A stretch of 64,000 nucleotides of DNA from Bacteroidales bacterium WCE2004 (GCA_900167895.1 FUZR01000002.1:1-64000); one strand, 5' to 3'; positions 1 to 10,030 are shown, numbered from the stretch's first letter. Made by a program: numbers and translations. Notes: generated from the letters alone by a model not told the origin.

Positions 1-24
1 TGATGTGACCCCCAAAAGTTGGAC
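1..24. repeat. Terminal inverted repeat of the IS (orfB end)
   Basis: Bases 1-24 match the reverse complement of 1421-1444 at 19 of 24 positions, with a shared core of CCCC(A/G)AAAGTT(G/A)GAC. The true tip could lie just outside the window. Confidence 0.75.
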
Positions 25-37
25 GGTTTAACATTAG

Positions 38-826
38 TTACGAGGCCTTAGATTGGAACAGAGCTCGGTATTGCACCGGGCTCTTTCCTTTTAGCCTCAG
101 TTTGATTCTATCGTTGTTGTAGTACCGGATATATGTCCGGAGAGCCTTCTTGAACTGGTCGATAGAGTCCCACTCCTGCAAATATAGCAATTCATTCTTC
201 ATCAGGCCAAAGAAGTTCTCCATCATAGAGTTGTCCAAGCAGTTCCCCTTTCGAGACATACTCTGGGTTATATGCCTGTCTGCCAATGTTTTCTGATATC
301 TTTTATGCTGATAATGCCAGCCTTGATCTGAGTGGAAGATTAGATTTCCCTGTATATCTCTTTTCTTGAAGGCCTTATCCAACATCGTCAGGACCATCTT
401 CAGGTCCGGGCTGTTGGAGATCACGTAGGATACCACTTCGCCATTGAACATATCCAGGATAGGTGACAAGTAGATCTTTTTATCTTTTATCTTTACCTGG
501 GTGACATCAGTAGTCCATTTCTGATTCGGCATCACGGCTTTGAAGTCTCTGTTGAGTACATTAGGCGCAACCTTTCCCAGCTCTCCCTTGTAAGACCGAT
601 AGTGTTGCTTCTTTCGTTTCGCCTTCAAGGACATCTGCTTCATCAACTTCTGCACGGTCTTGTGATTGACCTCCTGGCCTTCATTGCGTAGCTGTGCCGT
701 GATGCGCCGGTATCCATATCGGCCATAATGTTTGTCGTATATCGCACGGATACGCTTCCTGAGGGCTTCATAGCCGTCAGGTTGGCCAAGTCGTTTGGTG
801 TGATAATAGAATGTCGAACGCGCCAT
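38..826 (-). CDS. IS3-family transposase OrfB (DDE integrase core)
   Basis: The 262-residue protein starts MARSTFYYH, the usual OrfB start region of IS150-like elements. An HTH_21-type segment (about residues 20-80) is followed by an rve integrase core. The catalytic triad is visible as D107 (WTTDVT), D167 (FHSDQG) and E203 (MMENFF), with exactly 35 residues between the last two, so DD35E. It catalyses strand cleavage and transfer of the element. The functional product is probably the OrfAB fusion, because the OrfB frame is open upstream of this ATG all the way to the frameshift site at 937-943. No stop or frameshift breaks the gene. Confidence 0.93.
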   Translation of the reverse strand: MARSTFYYHTKRLGQPDGYEALRKRIRAIYDKHYGRYGYRRITAQLRNEGQEVNHKTVQKLMKQMSLKAKRKKQHYRSYKGELGKVAPNVLNRDFKAVMPNQKWTTDVTQVKIKDKKIYLSPILDMFNGEVVSYVISNSPDLKMVLTMLDKAFKKRDIQGNLIFHSDQGWHYQHKRYQKTLADRHITQSMSRKGNCLDNSMMENFFGLMKNELLYLQEWDSIDQFKKALRTYIRYYNNDRIKLRLKGKSPVQYRALFQSKAS

Positions 827-867
827 CCCCTTGAGCTCCAGAAGGAGGGCAAGGTCATGTTCAGGCC

Positions 868-1398
868 TTAGTCCTTCGATGGCTTCCGCCCAGTCTCGCG
901 CAGACGGGCTTCTCTTTCTTCGACTAAGGCCCTCACTTTTTTTAACAGAGCATTCTCGGCCCGGAGCCGCTCATTCTCATATCTGAGCCGCTCCAGTTCC
1001 GTCATCTCTTCTGGTTTCTTTTTCTTGGGCCTTCCCATATCCTTTGACGGGCGTCCTCTGCGTTTCTCTTCATACAATGCGCCATAACCGCATTCACGTA
1101 CAAGTTTCTTCCATTTGTTCAAACTTGCCTCACTCACATTGTATTTGGTAGATGCCTCGAACAAAGTTAAATGATTTTTATCAATGTCTTGTAGTATGGC
1201 TTCACGAAGGGGGCCATCCGCTTGGATGTTCTGCTTCTTAACAAGACTAGAGGCCCCTTCTTTTTGATAGAGGATCCATAAACTCTTTAGTAAACACGTG
1301 CCAATACCAAAGTGGGTATGTACATAATCAATACTATACCCGGCCTCAAGCATTTTCATGTACTTGAGACGATCTGCGTAAGAATGCTTTTTTTGCAT
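868..1398 (-). CDS. IS3-family transposase OrfA (HTH protein)
   Basis: The 176-residue protein has an N-terminal helix-turn-helix (about residues 5-50), a second HTH (about 65-110) and a coiled coil rich in E, R and L (about 130-155). This is the IS150 OrfA layout for binding the inverted repeats and multimerising. The start is the ATG at 1398, about 20 bp inside the terminal repeat. It ends at a TAA 42 bp before the OrfB ATG, with OrfB in the -1 frame. A -1 slip at the A7 run would give a 453-residue OrfAB transposase (154 + 299 residues). Confidence 0.92.
   Translation of the reverse strand: MQKKHSYADRLKYMKMLEAGYSIDYVHTHFGIGTCLLKSLWILYQKEGASSLVKKQNIQADGPLREAILQDIDKNHLTLFEASTKYNVSEASLNKWKKLVRECGYGALYEEKRRGRPSKDMGRPKKKKPEEMTELERLRYENERLRAENALLKKVRALVEEREARLRETGRKPSKD
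937..943 (-). other. Programmed -1 frameshift site (A_AAA_AAA)
   Basis: On the minus strand, codons 152-154 of orfA read TTA AAA AAA GTG, giving the slippery heptamer A_AAA_AAA in the correct phase. After a -1 slip the new frame is open for 37 codons (starting SEGLSRRKR, ending LALLLELKG) and joins OrfB exactly at its ATG. IS3-family elements are known to make their transposase this way. The sequence shows the heptamer and the open frame; actual slippage is inferred. Confidence 0.85.
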
Positions 1399-1420
1399 AA
1401 CAAAACCCCGAAAGTTTTTT

Positions 1421-1444
1421 GTCTAACTTTCGGGGTTCATGTCA
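1421..1444. repeat. Terminal inverted repeat of the IS (orfA end)
   Basis: The reverse complement of this segment pairs with 1-24 at 19 of 24 positions. It also encodes the last residues (MNPES) and the stop codon of the adjacent C_GCAxxG_C_C gene. Confidence 0.75.
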
Positions 1445-1938
1445 TAGCGGGCTGCTTCTTTCATTTTGTTCGCGGCGATGACCGCGGCGTTGCGGACGAT
1501 CTCGGGGCAGGGGCGTTTCGAGTAGTATTCCGCCGTCCGCGCCGACGGCGTGGGCCCTTCGGCCTGCCGCTCCTTCATCTCGAGCATCTCTCTGCAGACG
1601 ATGCTGCCGTTGGCGGCGCGGAAATCCATCGCCATCTCCTGCACGAGCGAGTAGTTGGTCTTGCGCACCTCCAGGTCGGTCGAGTCGGCGGGGGAGATGA
1701 AGCCGGCCAGCATCGTGCAGGCGGTGAAGCTGCCGCACACCTCGCGCATCCGCGCGAATCCGCCGCCGAAGCCGGAGCCGATGATCTTGAGCAGCGGCTC
1801 GCCGGCCAGGCGGTTGGCCTGGAGCACGTCAGAGAAGGCCAGCAGGACGGCCTGGCAGCAGTTGTAGCCTGCCAGGAAATTGTCCCGGGCGCGCGCTCCG
1901 CGCTCCGCGGGATCGAAATTGTCAGGTAGTATCATCAT
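1423..1938 (-). CDS. C_GCAxxG_C_C family protein, 3' end altered by the IS
   Basis: The 171-residue soluble protein belongs to the Cys-rich C_GCAxxG_C_C family (PF09719), of unknown, possibly redox or metal-related role. Visible signature elements are GYNCCQAV near the N-terminus, GGGFARMREVCGSFTA in the middle with the conserved Cys-Gly, and a late Cys in KRPCPEIV. The last five codons (MNPES) and the stop lie inside the terminal inverted repeat of the adjacent IS. The native C-terminus was therefore replaced on insertion, though only a short tail beyond the helix ending AARYD seems affected. A -7 box TATATTTG lies 15 nt upstream. Function may well be retained. Confidence 0.85.
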   Translation of the reverse strand: MMILPDNFDPAERGARARDNFLAGYNCCQAVLLAFSDVLQANRLAGEPLLKIIGSGFGGGFARMREVCGSFTACTMLAGFISPADSTDLEVRKTNYSLVQEMAMDFRAANGSIVCREMLEMKERQAEGPTPSARTAEYYSKRPCPEIVRNAAVIAANKMKEAARYDMNPES

Positions 1939-1952
1939 TTCTTATGATACCG

Positions 1953-1960
1953 CAAATATA
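1953..1960 (-). promoter_or_regulatory. -7 promoter box for the C_GCAxxG_C_C gene
   Basis: TATATTTG on the minus strand is a perfect match to the Bacteroidota consensus TAnnTTTG. It lies 14 nt upstream of the start codon. Confidence 0.6.
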
Positions 1961-1961
1961 G

Positions 1962-3338
<1,377 letters not shown>

Positions 3339-3356
3339 GCGGATCGGAAACGCAAT

Positions 3357-3395
3357 AAAGAAGGCGCCTGCTGCTGCGGGCGCCTTCTTTTTATT
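3357..3395. terminator. Bidirectional terminator between eno and the nucleoside kinase gene
   Basis: A perfect 12-bp stem (AAAGAAGGCGCC, 3357-3368; complement at 3379-3390) with a 10-nt loop is flanked by A and T runs on both sides. It can therefore terminate both convergent genes. The kinase stop codon overlaps the T run. Confidence 0.88.
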
Positions 3396-5046
3396 TGTCG
3401 ATGAAGCTGCGGATGAGGGAAGTCGGGGGCAACTCCTTGTCGGACACGGGGACGAAGTAGTGCAGGAAGAGCAGCAGGCGGTGCGCCTCGCTGTATTCCG
3501 GGCAGTTCTTCGGGACCGTGGCGAGGATGTACTCGGCGTGGGTGCGGAGCACGGCGAACTCCAGCAGGTAGGCGGAGTTGAAGAGCACGTCGGCCGTCTC
3601 CTGGAAGGGATAGATCCAGCGCACCTCCGCCCGGCGGACGTTGGGCCAGTTGGCGATGGTCTCGCGGGGCGTGTAGGCGCCCTTGTTGAAGTCGCGCACG
3701 ATGCGGCGCAGCAGGCGGTTGTCGCTGGTCGGGATGCAGTTGTGGTCGTCGAGCGAGATGCTCGTGACCGTGTTGATAAAGATACGGAACTTGCAGTTCT
3801 CGGGGACGAGGTTGGTCAGCGCGGGATTGAGGGCGTGGATGCCCTCCACCAGCAGGATGGAGTTCTCGCCGAGCTTGAGCTTCTTGTGGTTGTATTCGCG
3901 CCTGCCGGTCACGAAGTTGTATTCCGGCACCTCGACTTCCTCGCCCGCGAGCAGCTGCAGGACGTCCTCCTGCAGGTAGTCGTGGTCGACCGTCTCGAAG
4001 TTGTCGAAGTCGTAGGTCCCGTCGGGGAACTTGGGCGTGTCGACCCGGTTGACGAAGTAGTCGTCGGTCGAGAAGGACACCGGGTGCAGGCCGCAGGCCT
4101 TCAGCTGCACGCTCAGGCGCTTGCAGAAGGTGCTCTTGCCGCTGCTGGTCGGGCCCGTGATCAGGACGATGCGCACGGGGTCGGGGAGGCTGTGCCGCCG
4201 GTCGATCTCCTCGGCGATCTGGACGATCTTCTTCTCCTGGAGCGCTTCGGCCACCTGGATCAGGTCGGAGGCCTGTCCGCACTGGCACGCGCAGTTGACG
4301 TCGCCGACGTTGTCCAGGCCCATGATGCGGTTCCAGCTGAGCGTCTCCGCGAAGATGTCGAAGGTCTTGGGCTGCTCGAAGAACGGCGCCAGCTGCCCGG
4401 GGGCGTGGCGGTCCGGGACGCGCAGCAGCATGCCGCCGCGGTAGGGCGCGAGCCCCCAGACCTTCAGCAGGCCGGTGCTGGGCACGAGCGCGTCGTAGAA
4501 GTAGTCGGCCGTGTCGAGCAGGGTATAATAGGTGATATAGACGTCCCCGCAGGTGCGGAGGAGCTTGACCTTGTCGTCGTAGCCGAGCTTGCTGAAGATG
4601 CGGATGGCCTCCTCGGCCTGCACTTCGTGCCGGCGGAAGGGGATGTCCTTGTCCACGAGCTCCTGCATCCGGGCGCGGATGGCGTCCACTTCGGCGTCCG
4701 CCAGGGGCGCGCCGTCCGGCTTGTCGACGTTGCAGAAATAGCCCTTGGAAATCGGGCGGCGCAGCACGACGCGGTAGTCGGGATACAGGTCCCGGACGGC
4801 CTTGCAGAGCAGGAAGCTCAGCGAGCGGCAGTAGATGTTGCGGCCGGCGTAGGAACGGTAGTCCAGGAATTCGACGTCGCGGTTGTTGAAGACGCGGAAC
4901 TTGAGTCCCTCCGACACGTTGTTGACCTTGGCGGAGAGGATGTCATAGGGGCGTTCGAACTCGAAAGAGGGGAGCATGTCCAGCAGGGTGGTCCCTTCCT
5001 GGAACTCCCGGTATGTGTCCGTATTTTTGCAATAGATTCTCAGCAT
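3391..5046 (-). CDS. TGS-domain nucleoside (uridine) kinase-like protein
   Basis: The 551-residue protein starts at the ATG at 5046; an in-frame start further upstream would lie beyond the predicted promoter. The N-terminal half resembles a TGS / threonyl-tRNA-synthetase second-domain region, including a short HxxxA-like segment. The C-terminal half is a phosphoribulokinase/uridine-kinase P-loop domain with Walker A GPTSSGKST at about residue 297, and FSTDDYFVNR and EGIHALNP in the expected order. The family is annotated as nucleoside kinase in Bacteroidota and probably phosphorylates uridine or cytidine. It is divergent from a PRTase-codB-upp operon, which fits a pyrimidine-salvage role. It could instead phosphorylate another small substrate. 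Confidence 0.88.
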   Translation of the reverse strand: MLRIYCKNTDTYREFQEGTTLLDMLPSFEFERPYDILSAKVNNVSEGLKFRVFNNRDVEFLDYRSYAGRNIYCRSLSFLLCKAVRDLYPDYRVVLRRPISKGYFCNVDKPDGAPLADAEVDAIRARMQELVDKDIPFRRHEVQAEEAIRIFSKLGYDDKVKLLRTCGDVYITYYTLLDTADYFYDALVPSTGLLKVWGLAPYRGGMLLRVPDRHAPGQLAPFFEQPKTFDIFAETLSWNRIMGLDNVGDVNCACQCGQASDLIQVAEALQEKKIVQIAEEIDRRHSLPDPVRIVLITGPTSSGKSTFCKRLSVQLKACGLHPVSFSTDDYFVNRVDTPKFPDGTYDFDNFETVDHDYLQEDVLQLLAGEEVEVPEYNFVTGRREYNHKKLKLGENSILLVEGIHALNPALTNLVPENCKFRIFINTVTSISLDDHNCIPTSDNRLLRRIVRDFNKGAYTPRETIANWPNVRRAEVRWIYPFQETADVLFNSAYLLEFAVLRTHAEYILATVPKNCPEYSEAHRLLLFLHYFVPVSDKELPPTSLIRSFIDK

Positions 5047-5073
5047 CGTCGCGGATCGGGTTAGTTGCCAATA

Positions 5074-5081
5074 CAAATTTA
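5074..5081 (-). promoter_or_regulatory. -7 box of the nucleoside kinase gene
   Basis: TAAATTTG on the minus strand is a perfect TAnnTTTG match, 27 nt before the kinase ATG. It is back to back with the plus-strand box at 5094-5101, so the two -33 regions overlap. Confidence 0.65.
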
Positions 5082-5093
5082 ACGAATTTTTAG

Positions 5094-5101
5094 TATATTT
5101 G
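5094..5101 (+). promoter_or_regulatory. -7 box of the PRTase-codB-upp operon
   Basis: TATATTTG is a perfect TAnnTTTG match ending 29 nt upstream of the ATG at 5131. This makes a TTG start at 5110 unlikely, because it would sit almost at the transcript 5' end. Confidence 0.65.
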
Positions 5102-5130
5102 TTTCCCGATTGGACCAAAACGGGAATTCA

Positions 5131-6231
5131 ATGTCAAATATTCCAAAGGATGCCTCTCTGCAGCTGCTGGGGCAGCAAAATAGCGCAAGCATCTATCAAC
5201 TCTGTTCCGACGGATTGTCCAACCGGTACTATGTCGTCAGCGGAGAAGGAACGCGCCATCTGATGGCGTCTCCCGAGGTCGTCGGTTACGAGTCCTACCT
5301 GGCCATGAAACCGGCCACGACGGCTGTCCTGAAGTATTTTTCCGAGCAGGGCCTCGCGACCGAGGCCGATATCCTGACCATCCTGCGTGGCGGCCTGAAC
5401 TACCCGCTGGAGGAGTGCTGCTACAAGGCCGGCGTCCGCGTTCCCAACATGCATTTCATCTCCTGTGAGCGCAAGATCGAGAACGGCGTGATCACGGGCC
5501 TGGACATCAAATACGAGAAGCTCCACATCGCCCGCGACATCACCCTGATGATCGGCGACATCATCGCCAGCGGCGACACGCTCCGCCTCTGCCTGTCGCA
5601 GGTGGTGGACCGCCTGCGACGCCGCGGCGGCAGCCTCCGCCGCATCATCTTCTTCACGGTCGGCGGCACCAAGGCCATTCCGCTCATGGAGCGCTTCACG
5701 GAGGACATCCGCGCCATTTTCCCGGAATTCGAAGGCTTCTGCTGCGTCTTCTACGAGGGCATCTTCACCGTCTACGAAGACAAGGGCGTGACGGGGATCA
5801 ACATCCCCGACATCGACTTCGGCTGGAAGGGCGGCATCGTGGCGCCCGAATTCCGGCACTACGTGCTCAGCTTCCTGGAGGATGCGCTCTTCGAGAAATG
5901 CATCATCTACGACGGCGGCGCGCGCCGCTACGAGATTCCGGAACACTACAAGGAGGTGACGGAATACTGGGAAGCGCTGCTTGCGGTGGCCCCGCAGGTG
6001 GACTTCCAGGCCTTCCTGGCCGAAAAGATCGGCTATGCGCGGCCGATCGGCTACGAAGACTGGCGCCGGCTGAACGGCTATCAGCAGCTGGACGTGCAGA
6101 AGCTCTTCGAGCTGGAGCAGCACTACCTGGACATCGTGCAGGACCGCAGGCTGGAGGACATCTGCCGGCGCCGCCTGCGCGAGATCGAAGCCAACCTGGG
6201 CAAATACCTGGATTCAACTTTAACCCAATAA
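5131..6231 (+). CDS. Phosphoribosyltransferase-like protein
   Basis: The 366-residue cytosolic protein starts at ATG 5131. It carries a type I PRTase-like core: a flexible-loop or pyrophosphate-binding segment ILRGGLNYPLEE and a PRPP-binding motif LMIGDIIASGDTL that matches the hydrophobic-DxxxxSGxT pattern. The C-terminal 130 residues are helical and not recognised. It is the first gene of an operon with a cytosine-type permease (9 bp downstream) and uracil PRTase, and it is divergent from a nucleoside kinase. A role in pyrimidine or base salvage is therefore likely. Its substrate is unknown. It is not a close match to PyrE, Apt or Hpt by length or motif spacing. Confidence 0.75.
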   Translation: MSNIPKDASLQLLGQQNSASIYQLCSDGLSNRYYVVSGEGTRHLMASPEVVGYESYLAMKPATTAVLKYFSEQGLATEADILTILRGGLNYPLEECCYKAGVRVPNMHFISCERKIENGVITGLDIKYEKLHIARDITLMIGDIIASGDTLRLCLSQVVDRLRRRGGSLRRIIFFTVGGTKAIPLMERFTEDIRAIFPEFEGFCCVFYEGIFTVYEDKGVTGINIPDIDFGWKGGIVAPEFRHYVLSFLEDALFEKCIIYDGGARRYEIPEHYKEVTEYWEALLAVAPQVDFQAFLAEKIGYARPIGYEDWRRLNGYQQLDVQKLFELEQHYLDIVQDRRLEDICRRRLREIEANLGKYLDSTLTQ

Positions 6232-6240
6232 CCACGTTCA

Positions 6241-7503
6241 ATGAGCACGTCAAAATCCCCTGTCGATTTCGACTTTACGACCGGCAAAGTAGCGCAGAAC
6301 GGTCGTAAGAGCAACCTGAGCATGTTCATGATCATGCTCGGCTTCACCTTCTTCTCCGCCAGTATGTGGGCGGGCCAGAAACTGGCCGCCGGACTGGATT
6401 TCCAAGGATTCCTGCTGTCGCTGCTGCTCGGCGGCCTCATCCTGGGCGCCTATACGGGCGCGCTCGGCTTCATCGGCGCCGAGAGCGGCCTGACCCTGGA
6501 CATGCTGGCCCGCCGCAGTTTCGGCTCCAAGGGCAGCTGGCTCCCCAGCGCGATGATCAGCTTCACGCAGGTGGGCTGGTTCGGCGTGGGCCTGGCCATG
6601 TTCGCCATTCCCGTGGCCAAGGAAGTCCTTCATCTGGATCTGGATGGTGACATGCCCGCCAAGGTCTACATGCTCGTGGCCATCGCCGGCATCCTGATGA
6701 CGGCCAGTGCGTATTTCGGCATCAAGGGCCTGACGGTGATCAGCTATATCGCCGTCCCTGCCGTGGCCATCCTCGGCACCGTGGCGATGATCCTTGCCAT
6801 CAAGCGCGGCGACGCGGGCCTCGTGGAGCAGTTCTCCCGCGGCACCAAGGACCTCTCCGTCATCGCCGGCGCCGGTCTGGTGATCGGCAGCTTCGTGTCC
6901 GGCGGCACGGCTACGCCCAACTTTACGCGCTTCGCCAAGAACGCCCGCGTGGGTCTGTGGGTGACCGTGATCGCCTTCTTCCTGGGCAACAGCCTCATGT
7001 TCCTGTTCGGCGCCGTGTCCAGCATCTATGCGGGCGGCAACGACATCTTCGAGGTGATGCTCAACCTCAACCTGTTCTACCTGGCCGTACTGGTCCTGGG
7101 CCTGAACATCTGGACCACCAACGACAACGCCCTCTACACCGGCGGCCTGGGCCTGTCCAACATCTTCGGCATCTCCAAGAAGACGATGGTGCTGATCTCC
7201 GGCCTCATCGGCACGGTGGCGGCCGTGTGGCTCTACAACAATTTCTGCGACTGGCTGAATGTGCTCAACTGCACCCTTCCGCCTGTCGGCATCATTCTGA
7301 TCCTCAGCTATTTCTGCAACCGGAAAGCTTATCTGGAGGAGAAAATGCCCGTCATCAATGTCAACTGGTTCGCTATCGCCGGCGTTGTCTTGGGCGCCGT
7401 GGTCGCCAATCTCGTGAAATGGGGCATCCCTTCGATCAACGGCATGACCGTGGCGGCCGTTATCTTCGTGATCGGCGACTGTATCCGGAAAAAACAAGCT
7501 TAA
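6241..7503 (+). CDS. codB: Cytosine permease-like NCS1 transporter
   Basis: The 420-residue polytopic inner-membrane protein has about 12 hydrophobic segments and belongs to the NCS1 nucleobase:cation symporter family. The N-terminal region (FTFFSASMWAGQKLA) and the repeated Gly-rich transmembrane segments (SFTQVGWFGVGLAMF, NIWTTNDNALYTGGL) are characteristic of CodB-type permeases. It probably imports cytosine or another nucleobase. It sits between a PRTase-like gene and upp, so imported base can be converted at once to a nucleotide. No cytosine deaminase is present in the window, so uracil or another base may be the true substrate. Confidence 0.88.
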   Translation: MSTSKSPVDFDFTTGKVAQNGRKSNLSMFMIMLGFTFFSASMWAGQKLAAGLDFQGFLLSLLLGGLILGAYTGALGFIGAESGLTLDMLARRSFGSKGSWLPSAMISFTQVGWFGVGLAMFAIPVAKEVLHLDLDGDMPAKVYMLVAIAGILMTASAYFGIKGLTVISYIAVPAVAILGTVAMILAIKRGDAGLVEQFSRGTKDLSVIAGAGLVIGSFVSGGTATPNFTRFAKNARVGLWVTVIAFFLGNSLMFLFGAVSSIYAGGNDIFEVMLNLNLFYLAVLVLGLNIWTTNDNALYTGGLGLSNIFGISKKTMVLISGLIGTVAAVWLYNNFCDWLNVLNCTLPPVGIILILSYFCNRKAYLEEKMPVINVNWFAIAGVVLGAVVANLVKWGIPSINGMTVAAVIFVIGDCIRKKQA

Positions 7504-7518
7504 AAATATCGAAACTTT

Positions 7519-8148
7519 ATGAGTCAAGTCCATGTAATCGATCACCCGATGGTCCAGCACAAGCTGACCATCATGCGCGACAAGGAGACGGGATCCAAGG
7601 ATTTCCGGCAGCTCCTGGAGGAGATCTCCCTGTTGATGGGATATGAGATCACGCGCGATATTCCCCTCGAAGACGTTGACATCGAGACCCCGATCTGCAA
7701 GATGACCGCCAAGAAGGTCAGCGGCCGCAAGCTCGCCATCGTCCCCATTCTGCGTGCAGGCATGGGCATGGTCGAGGGCCTGCATACGCTCGTGCCGGTG
7801 GCCAAGGTCGGCCATATCGGCCTCTACCGCAACGAGCAGACCCATGAGCCGGTGGTGTACTACTGCAAGCTCCCGGAGGACATTCAGGACCGCCTGGTCA
7901 TCGTCACGGACCCGATGCTCGCGACGGGCGGCAGCTCCTGCGACGCCCTGGCGATGCTCAAGGAGCGCGGCTGCACCAACATCCGCCTGATGTGCCTCGT
8001 GGCGGCGCCGGAAGGCATCGCCCGCGTGCAGAAGGAGCATCCCGACGTGGACATCTACGTGGCGGCGATCGACGACCACCTCAATGCCGACGCCTACATC
8101 GTCCCGGGCTTGGGCGACGCGGGCGACCGCATCTTCGGCACGAAATAA
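7519..8148 (+). CDS. upp: Uracil phosphoribosyltransferase
   Basis: The 209-residue protein makes UMP from uracil and PRPP. It has the full Upp length and the expected motifs: [13 protein letters not shown] (pyrophosphate loop), [16 protein letters not shown] (PRPP motif) and the C-terminal uracil-binding [12 protein letters not shown]. It is the last gene of the salvage operon, 15 bp after codB, and is closed by a strong hairpin terminator. Confidence 0.97.
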   Translation: MSQVHVIDHPMVQHKLTIMRDKETGSKDFRQLLEEISLLMGYEITRDIPLEDVDIETPICKMTAKKVSGRKLAIVPILRAGMGMVEGLHTLVPVAKVGHIGLYRNEQTHEPVVYYCKLPEDIQDRLVIVTDPMLATGGSSCDALAMLKERGCTNIRLMCLVAAPEGIARVQKEHPDVDIYVAAIDDHLNADAYIVPGLGDAGDRIFGTK

Positions 8149-8150
8149 AA

Positions 8151-8187
8151 AAGAAAGGCGCTGCGGTCTGCAGCGCCTTTTCTTTTA
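8151..8187. terminator. Bidirectional terminator between upp and rho
   Basis: An 11-bp perfect stem AAAGGCGCTGC / GCAGCGCCTTT (8154-8164 and 8170-8180) with a 5-nt loop is flanked by A-rich and T-rich tracts. It serves both convergent genes. Confidence 0.87.
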
Positions 8188-8197
8188 TTGTGGACGA

Positions 8198-10015
8198 TTA
8201 ATAATTGTCGTAGTACTTGGCTTCGCGGGGCGAGACCTTGGACATGTTGTCCAGGAGGTCCTGGTTGGTCTTGTACTCGTCCATCAGCTGAAGCATGAAG
8301 TTCATCGCCTCGGTCGGGTTCATGTCGGCCAGGAGCTTGCGGAGGATCCAGATGCGCTGGCTCTGATCCTGCCGGTAGAGCAGGTCGTCGCGGCGGGTGC
8401 CGGAGAGCACCACGTTGACGGCCGGGAAGATACGGCGGTTGGCGAGCGTGCGGTCAAGCTGGATCTCGGAGTTGCCGGTGCCCTTGAACTCCTCGAAGAT
8501 GACTTCGTCCATCTTGGAGCCGGTCTCGGTCAGGGCCGTGGCGAGGATGGTCAGGGAGCCGCCGCCTTCGATGTTGCGGGCGGCACCGAAGAAGCGCTTG
8601 GGCTTCTGCAGGGCGTTGGCGTCCACGCCGCCGGTCAGGACCTTGCCGGAAGCCGGCTGGACGGTGTTGTAGGCGCGGGCGAGGCGGGTGATGGAGTCGA
8701 GCAGGATCACGACGTCGTGGCCGCATTCGACCAGGCGGCGGGCCTTCTCGATGACCATGTTGGCCACCTTGACGTGCTTCTCGGCCGGCTCGTCGAAGGT
8801 AGAGGCGACGACCTCGGCCTGCACGCTGCGCTGCATGTCCGTGACCTCCTCGGGACGCTCGTCCACGAGCAGCACGATCTCGTATACCTCCGGATGGTTG
8901 TTCGCGATGGCGTTGGCGATGCTCTTGAGGAGCAGTGTCTTACCGGCCTTCGGCGGGGAGACGATCAGCATGCGCTGGCCCTTGCCGATCGGGGCGAACA
9001 TGTCCACGATGCGGCAGCTGATGTCGCGGTTGCTGGCGCCGCCGGTGAGGTTGAACTTCTCGTCCGGGAAGAGGGGTGTGAGGAAGTCGAACGGCACGCG
9101 GTCGCGGATGAACTCGATGCTGCGGCCGTTGACGGACTTGATCCGCACGAGCGGGAAATATTTGTCGCCTTCGCGCGGCGGGCGGATCTCACCGGTCACG
9201 GTGTCACCGCTCTTGAGCGCGTTGACCTTGATCTGCTGCTGGGAGACGTAGATGTCGTCTGGAGAATTCAGGTAGTTGTAGTCGGAAGAACGGAGGAAGC
9301 CGTAGCCGTCCGGCATGATCTCCAGCACGCCCGTGGCCTCGACGGTCCCTTCGAATTCCGGGACGCGCGGCTTGGGGGCCGGCTGGTTGTTCTGGAAACG
9401 CTGGCGCTGCTGGCCGTTGTTCTGTCCGTTATTGTTCTGGCGCTGCTGGGGAGCCTGCGCGGCCTCTTCGGCCTTCGGCTCCGCGGGAGCGGCCTCGGCC
9501 TTTTCCTTCGGCTGCGGAGCGGCGTTCTGCTCCTGGACGGGAGCCTGCTCCGGCTGCGCTTCGCCCTTGGCCTTGCTGCGGCTGCGCTTCTTGGGCGCGG
9601 CGGCTTCCTGGACGGGGGCGTTCTCTTCGGCGGGCTTTTCTGCCGCGGGTGCGGGGGTGTCCTGGGCCTTCGGCGCCTGCTGCTTCGCGGGCTTGTCGGC
9701 CTTTGCGGCCTGCTGCCTGCCCTGCTTCGCGGCCGGCTTCTCCGGCTTGGCGGCCTCCTGGACCTGGACCTTGCTATCTGCCGCCTCGGCCGGCTTGGCC
9801 TCCTCGGCCGCCTTCTTGGGACGGCCGCGGCGCGCCTTGGGCTGCGCGGGCTCGGGCGTGGGTTTGACGGATTCCTGACGTGCTTCGGCGTCGAGAATCT
9901 GGTAGGCCAGGTTCTCGCTGTCGATCTTCTTGATGCCTTTGATATTAAGTTCGGTTGCAATAGCCTCGAGCTGCTCTCTGTTCATTTTGTCCAGCTCGAA
10001 CAGTTTGTGTGTCAT
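8198..10015 (-). CDS. rho: Transcription termination factor Rho with low-complexity insert
   Basis: The 605-residue protein is an RNA-dependent ATPase that releases transcripts. The N-terminal Rho_N/SAP-like helices (residues 1-45) are followed by about 170 residues of Ala/Pro/Lys/Glu/Gln-rich low-complexity sequence, then the cold-shock-like RNA-binding domain ([11 protein letters not shown], about 240-310). The hexameric ATPase domain has Walker [11 protein letters not shown] and [13 protein letters not shown]. Long disordered inserts at this position are known in Bacteroidota Rho. It is preceded by a -7 box at 10059-10066 and a leader hairpin at 10031-10046 that could take part in autoregulation. 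Confidence 0.97.
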   Translation of the reverse strand: MTHKLFELDKMNREQLEAIATELNIKGIKKIDSENLAYQILDAEARQESVKPTPEPAQPKARRGRPKKAAEEAKPAEAADSKVQVQEAAKPEKPAAKQGRQQAAKADKPAKQQAPKAQDTPAPAAEKPAEENAPVQEAAAPKKRSRSKAKGEAQPEQAPVQEQNAAPQPKEKAEAAPAEPKAEEAAQAPQQRQNNNGQNNGQQRQRFQNNQPAPKPRVPEFEGTVEATGVLEIMPDGYGFLRSSDYNYLNSPDDIYVSQQQIKVNALKSGDTVTGEIRPPREGDKYFPLVRIKSVNGRSIEFIRDRVPFDFLTPLFPDEKFNLTGGASNRDISCRIVDMFAPIGKGQRMLIVSPPKAGKTLLLKSIANAIANNHPEVYEIVLLVDERPEEVTDMQRSVQAEVVASTFDEPAEKHVKVANMVIEKARRLVECGHDVVILLDSITRLARAYNTVQPASGKVLTGGVDANALQKPKRFFGAARNIEGGGSLTILATALTETGSKMDEVIFEEFKGTGNSEIQLDRTLANRRIFPAVNVVLSGTRRDDLLYRQDQSQRIWILRKLLADMNPTEAMNFMLQLMDEYKTNQDLLDNMSKVSPREAKYYDNY

Positions 10016-10030
10016 AAAGATTGATTGAAA

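Larger units (their letters stand above)
1..1444 (-). mobile_element. IS3-family (IS150-group) insertion sequence
   Basis: The element carries an orfA/orfB pair on the minus strand bounded by imperfect 24-bp terminal inverted repeats (1-24 and 1421-1444). It is clearly lower in GC than the neighbouring genes, as expected for a recent arrival. OrfA has two helix-turn-helix modules and a C-terminal coiled coil. OrfB has the DD35E catalytic core. The ends contain the CCCC(A/G)AAAGTT core common in IS150-like elements. The left end coincides with the window start, so the outermost bases and any 3-bp target duplication cannot be checked. The element appears complete and potentially active, since both reading frames are open and the frameshift signal is intact. 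Confidence 0.9.

Noticed and set aside
5110..5130. TTG start for the PRTase-like gene
   Set aside because: It would lie at the predicted transcript start; ATG 5131 fits the promoter better.
9360..9870. Frameshift or foreign insert in rho because of the Ala/Pro-rich low-complexity stretch
   Set aside because: Long disordered inserts are normal for Rho in Bacteroidota and the frame is continuous.
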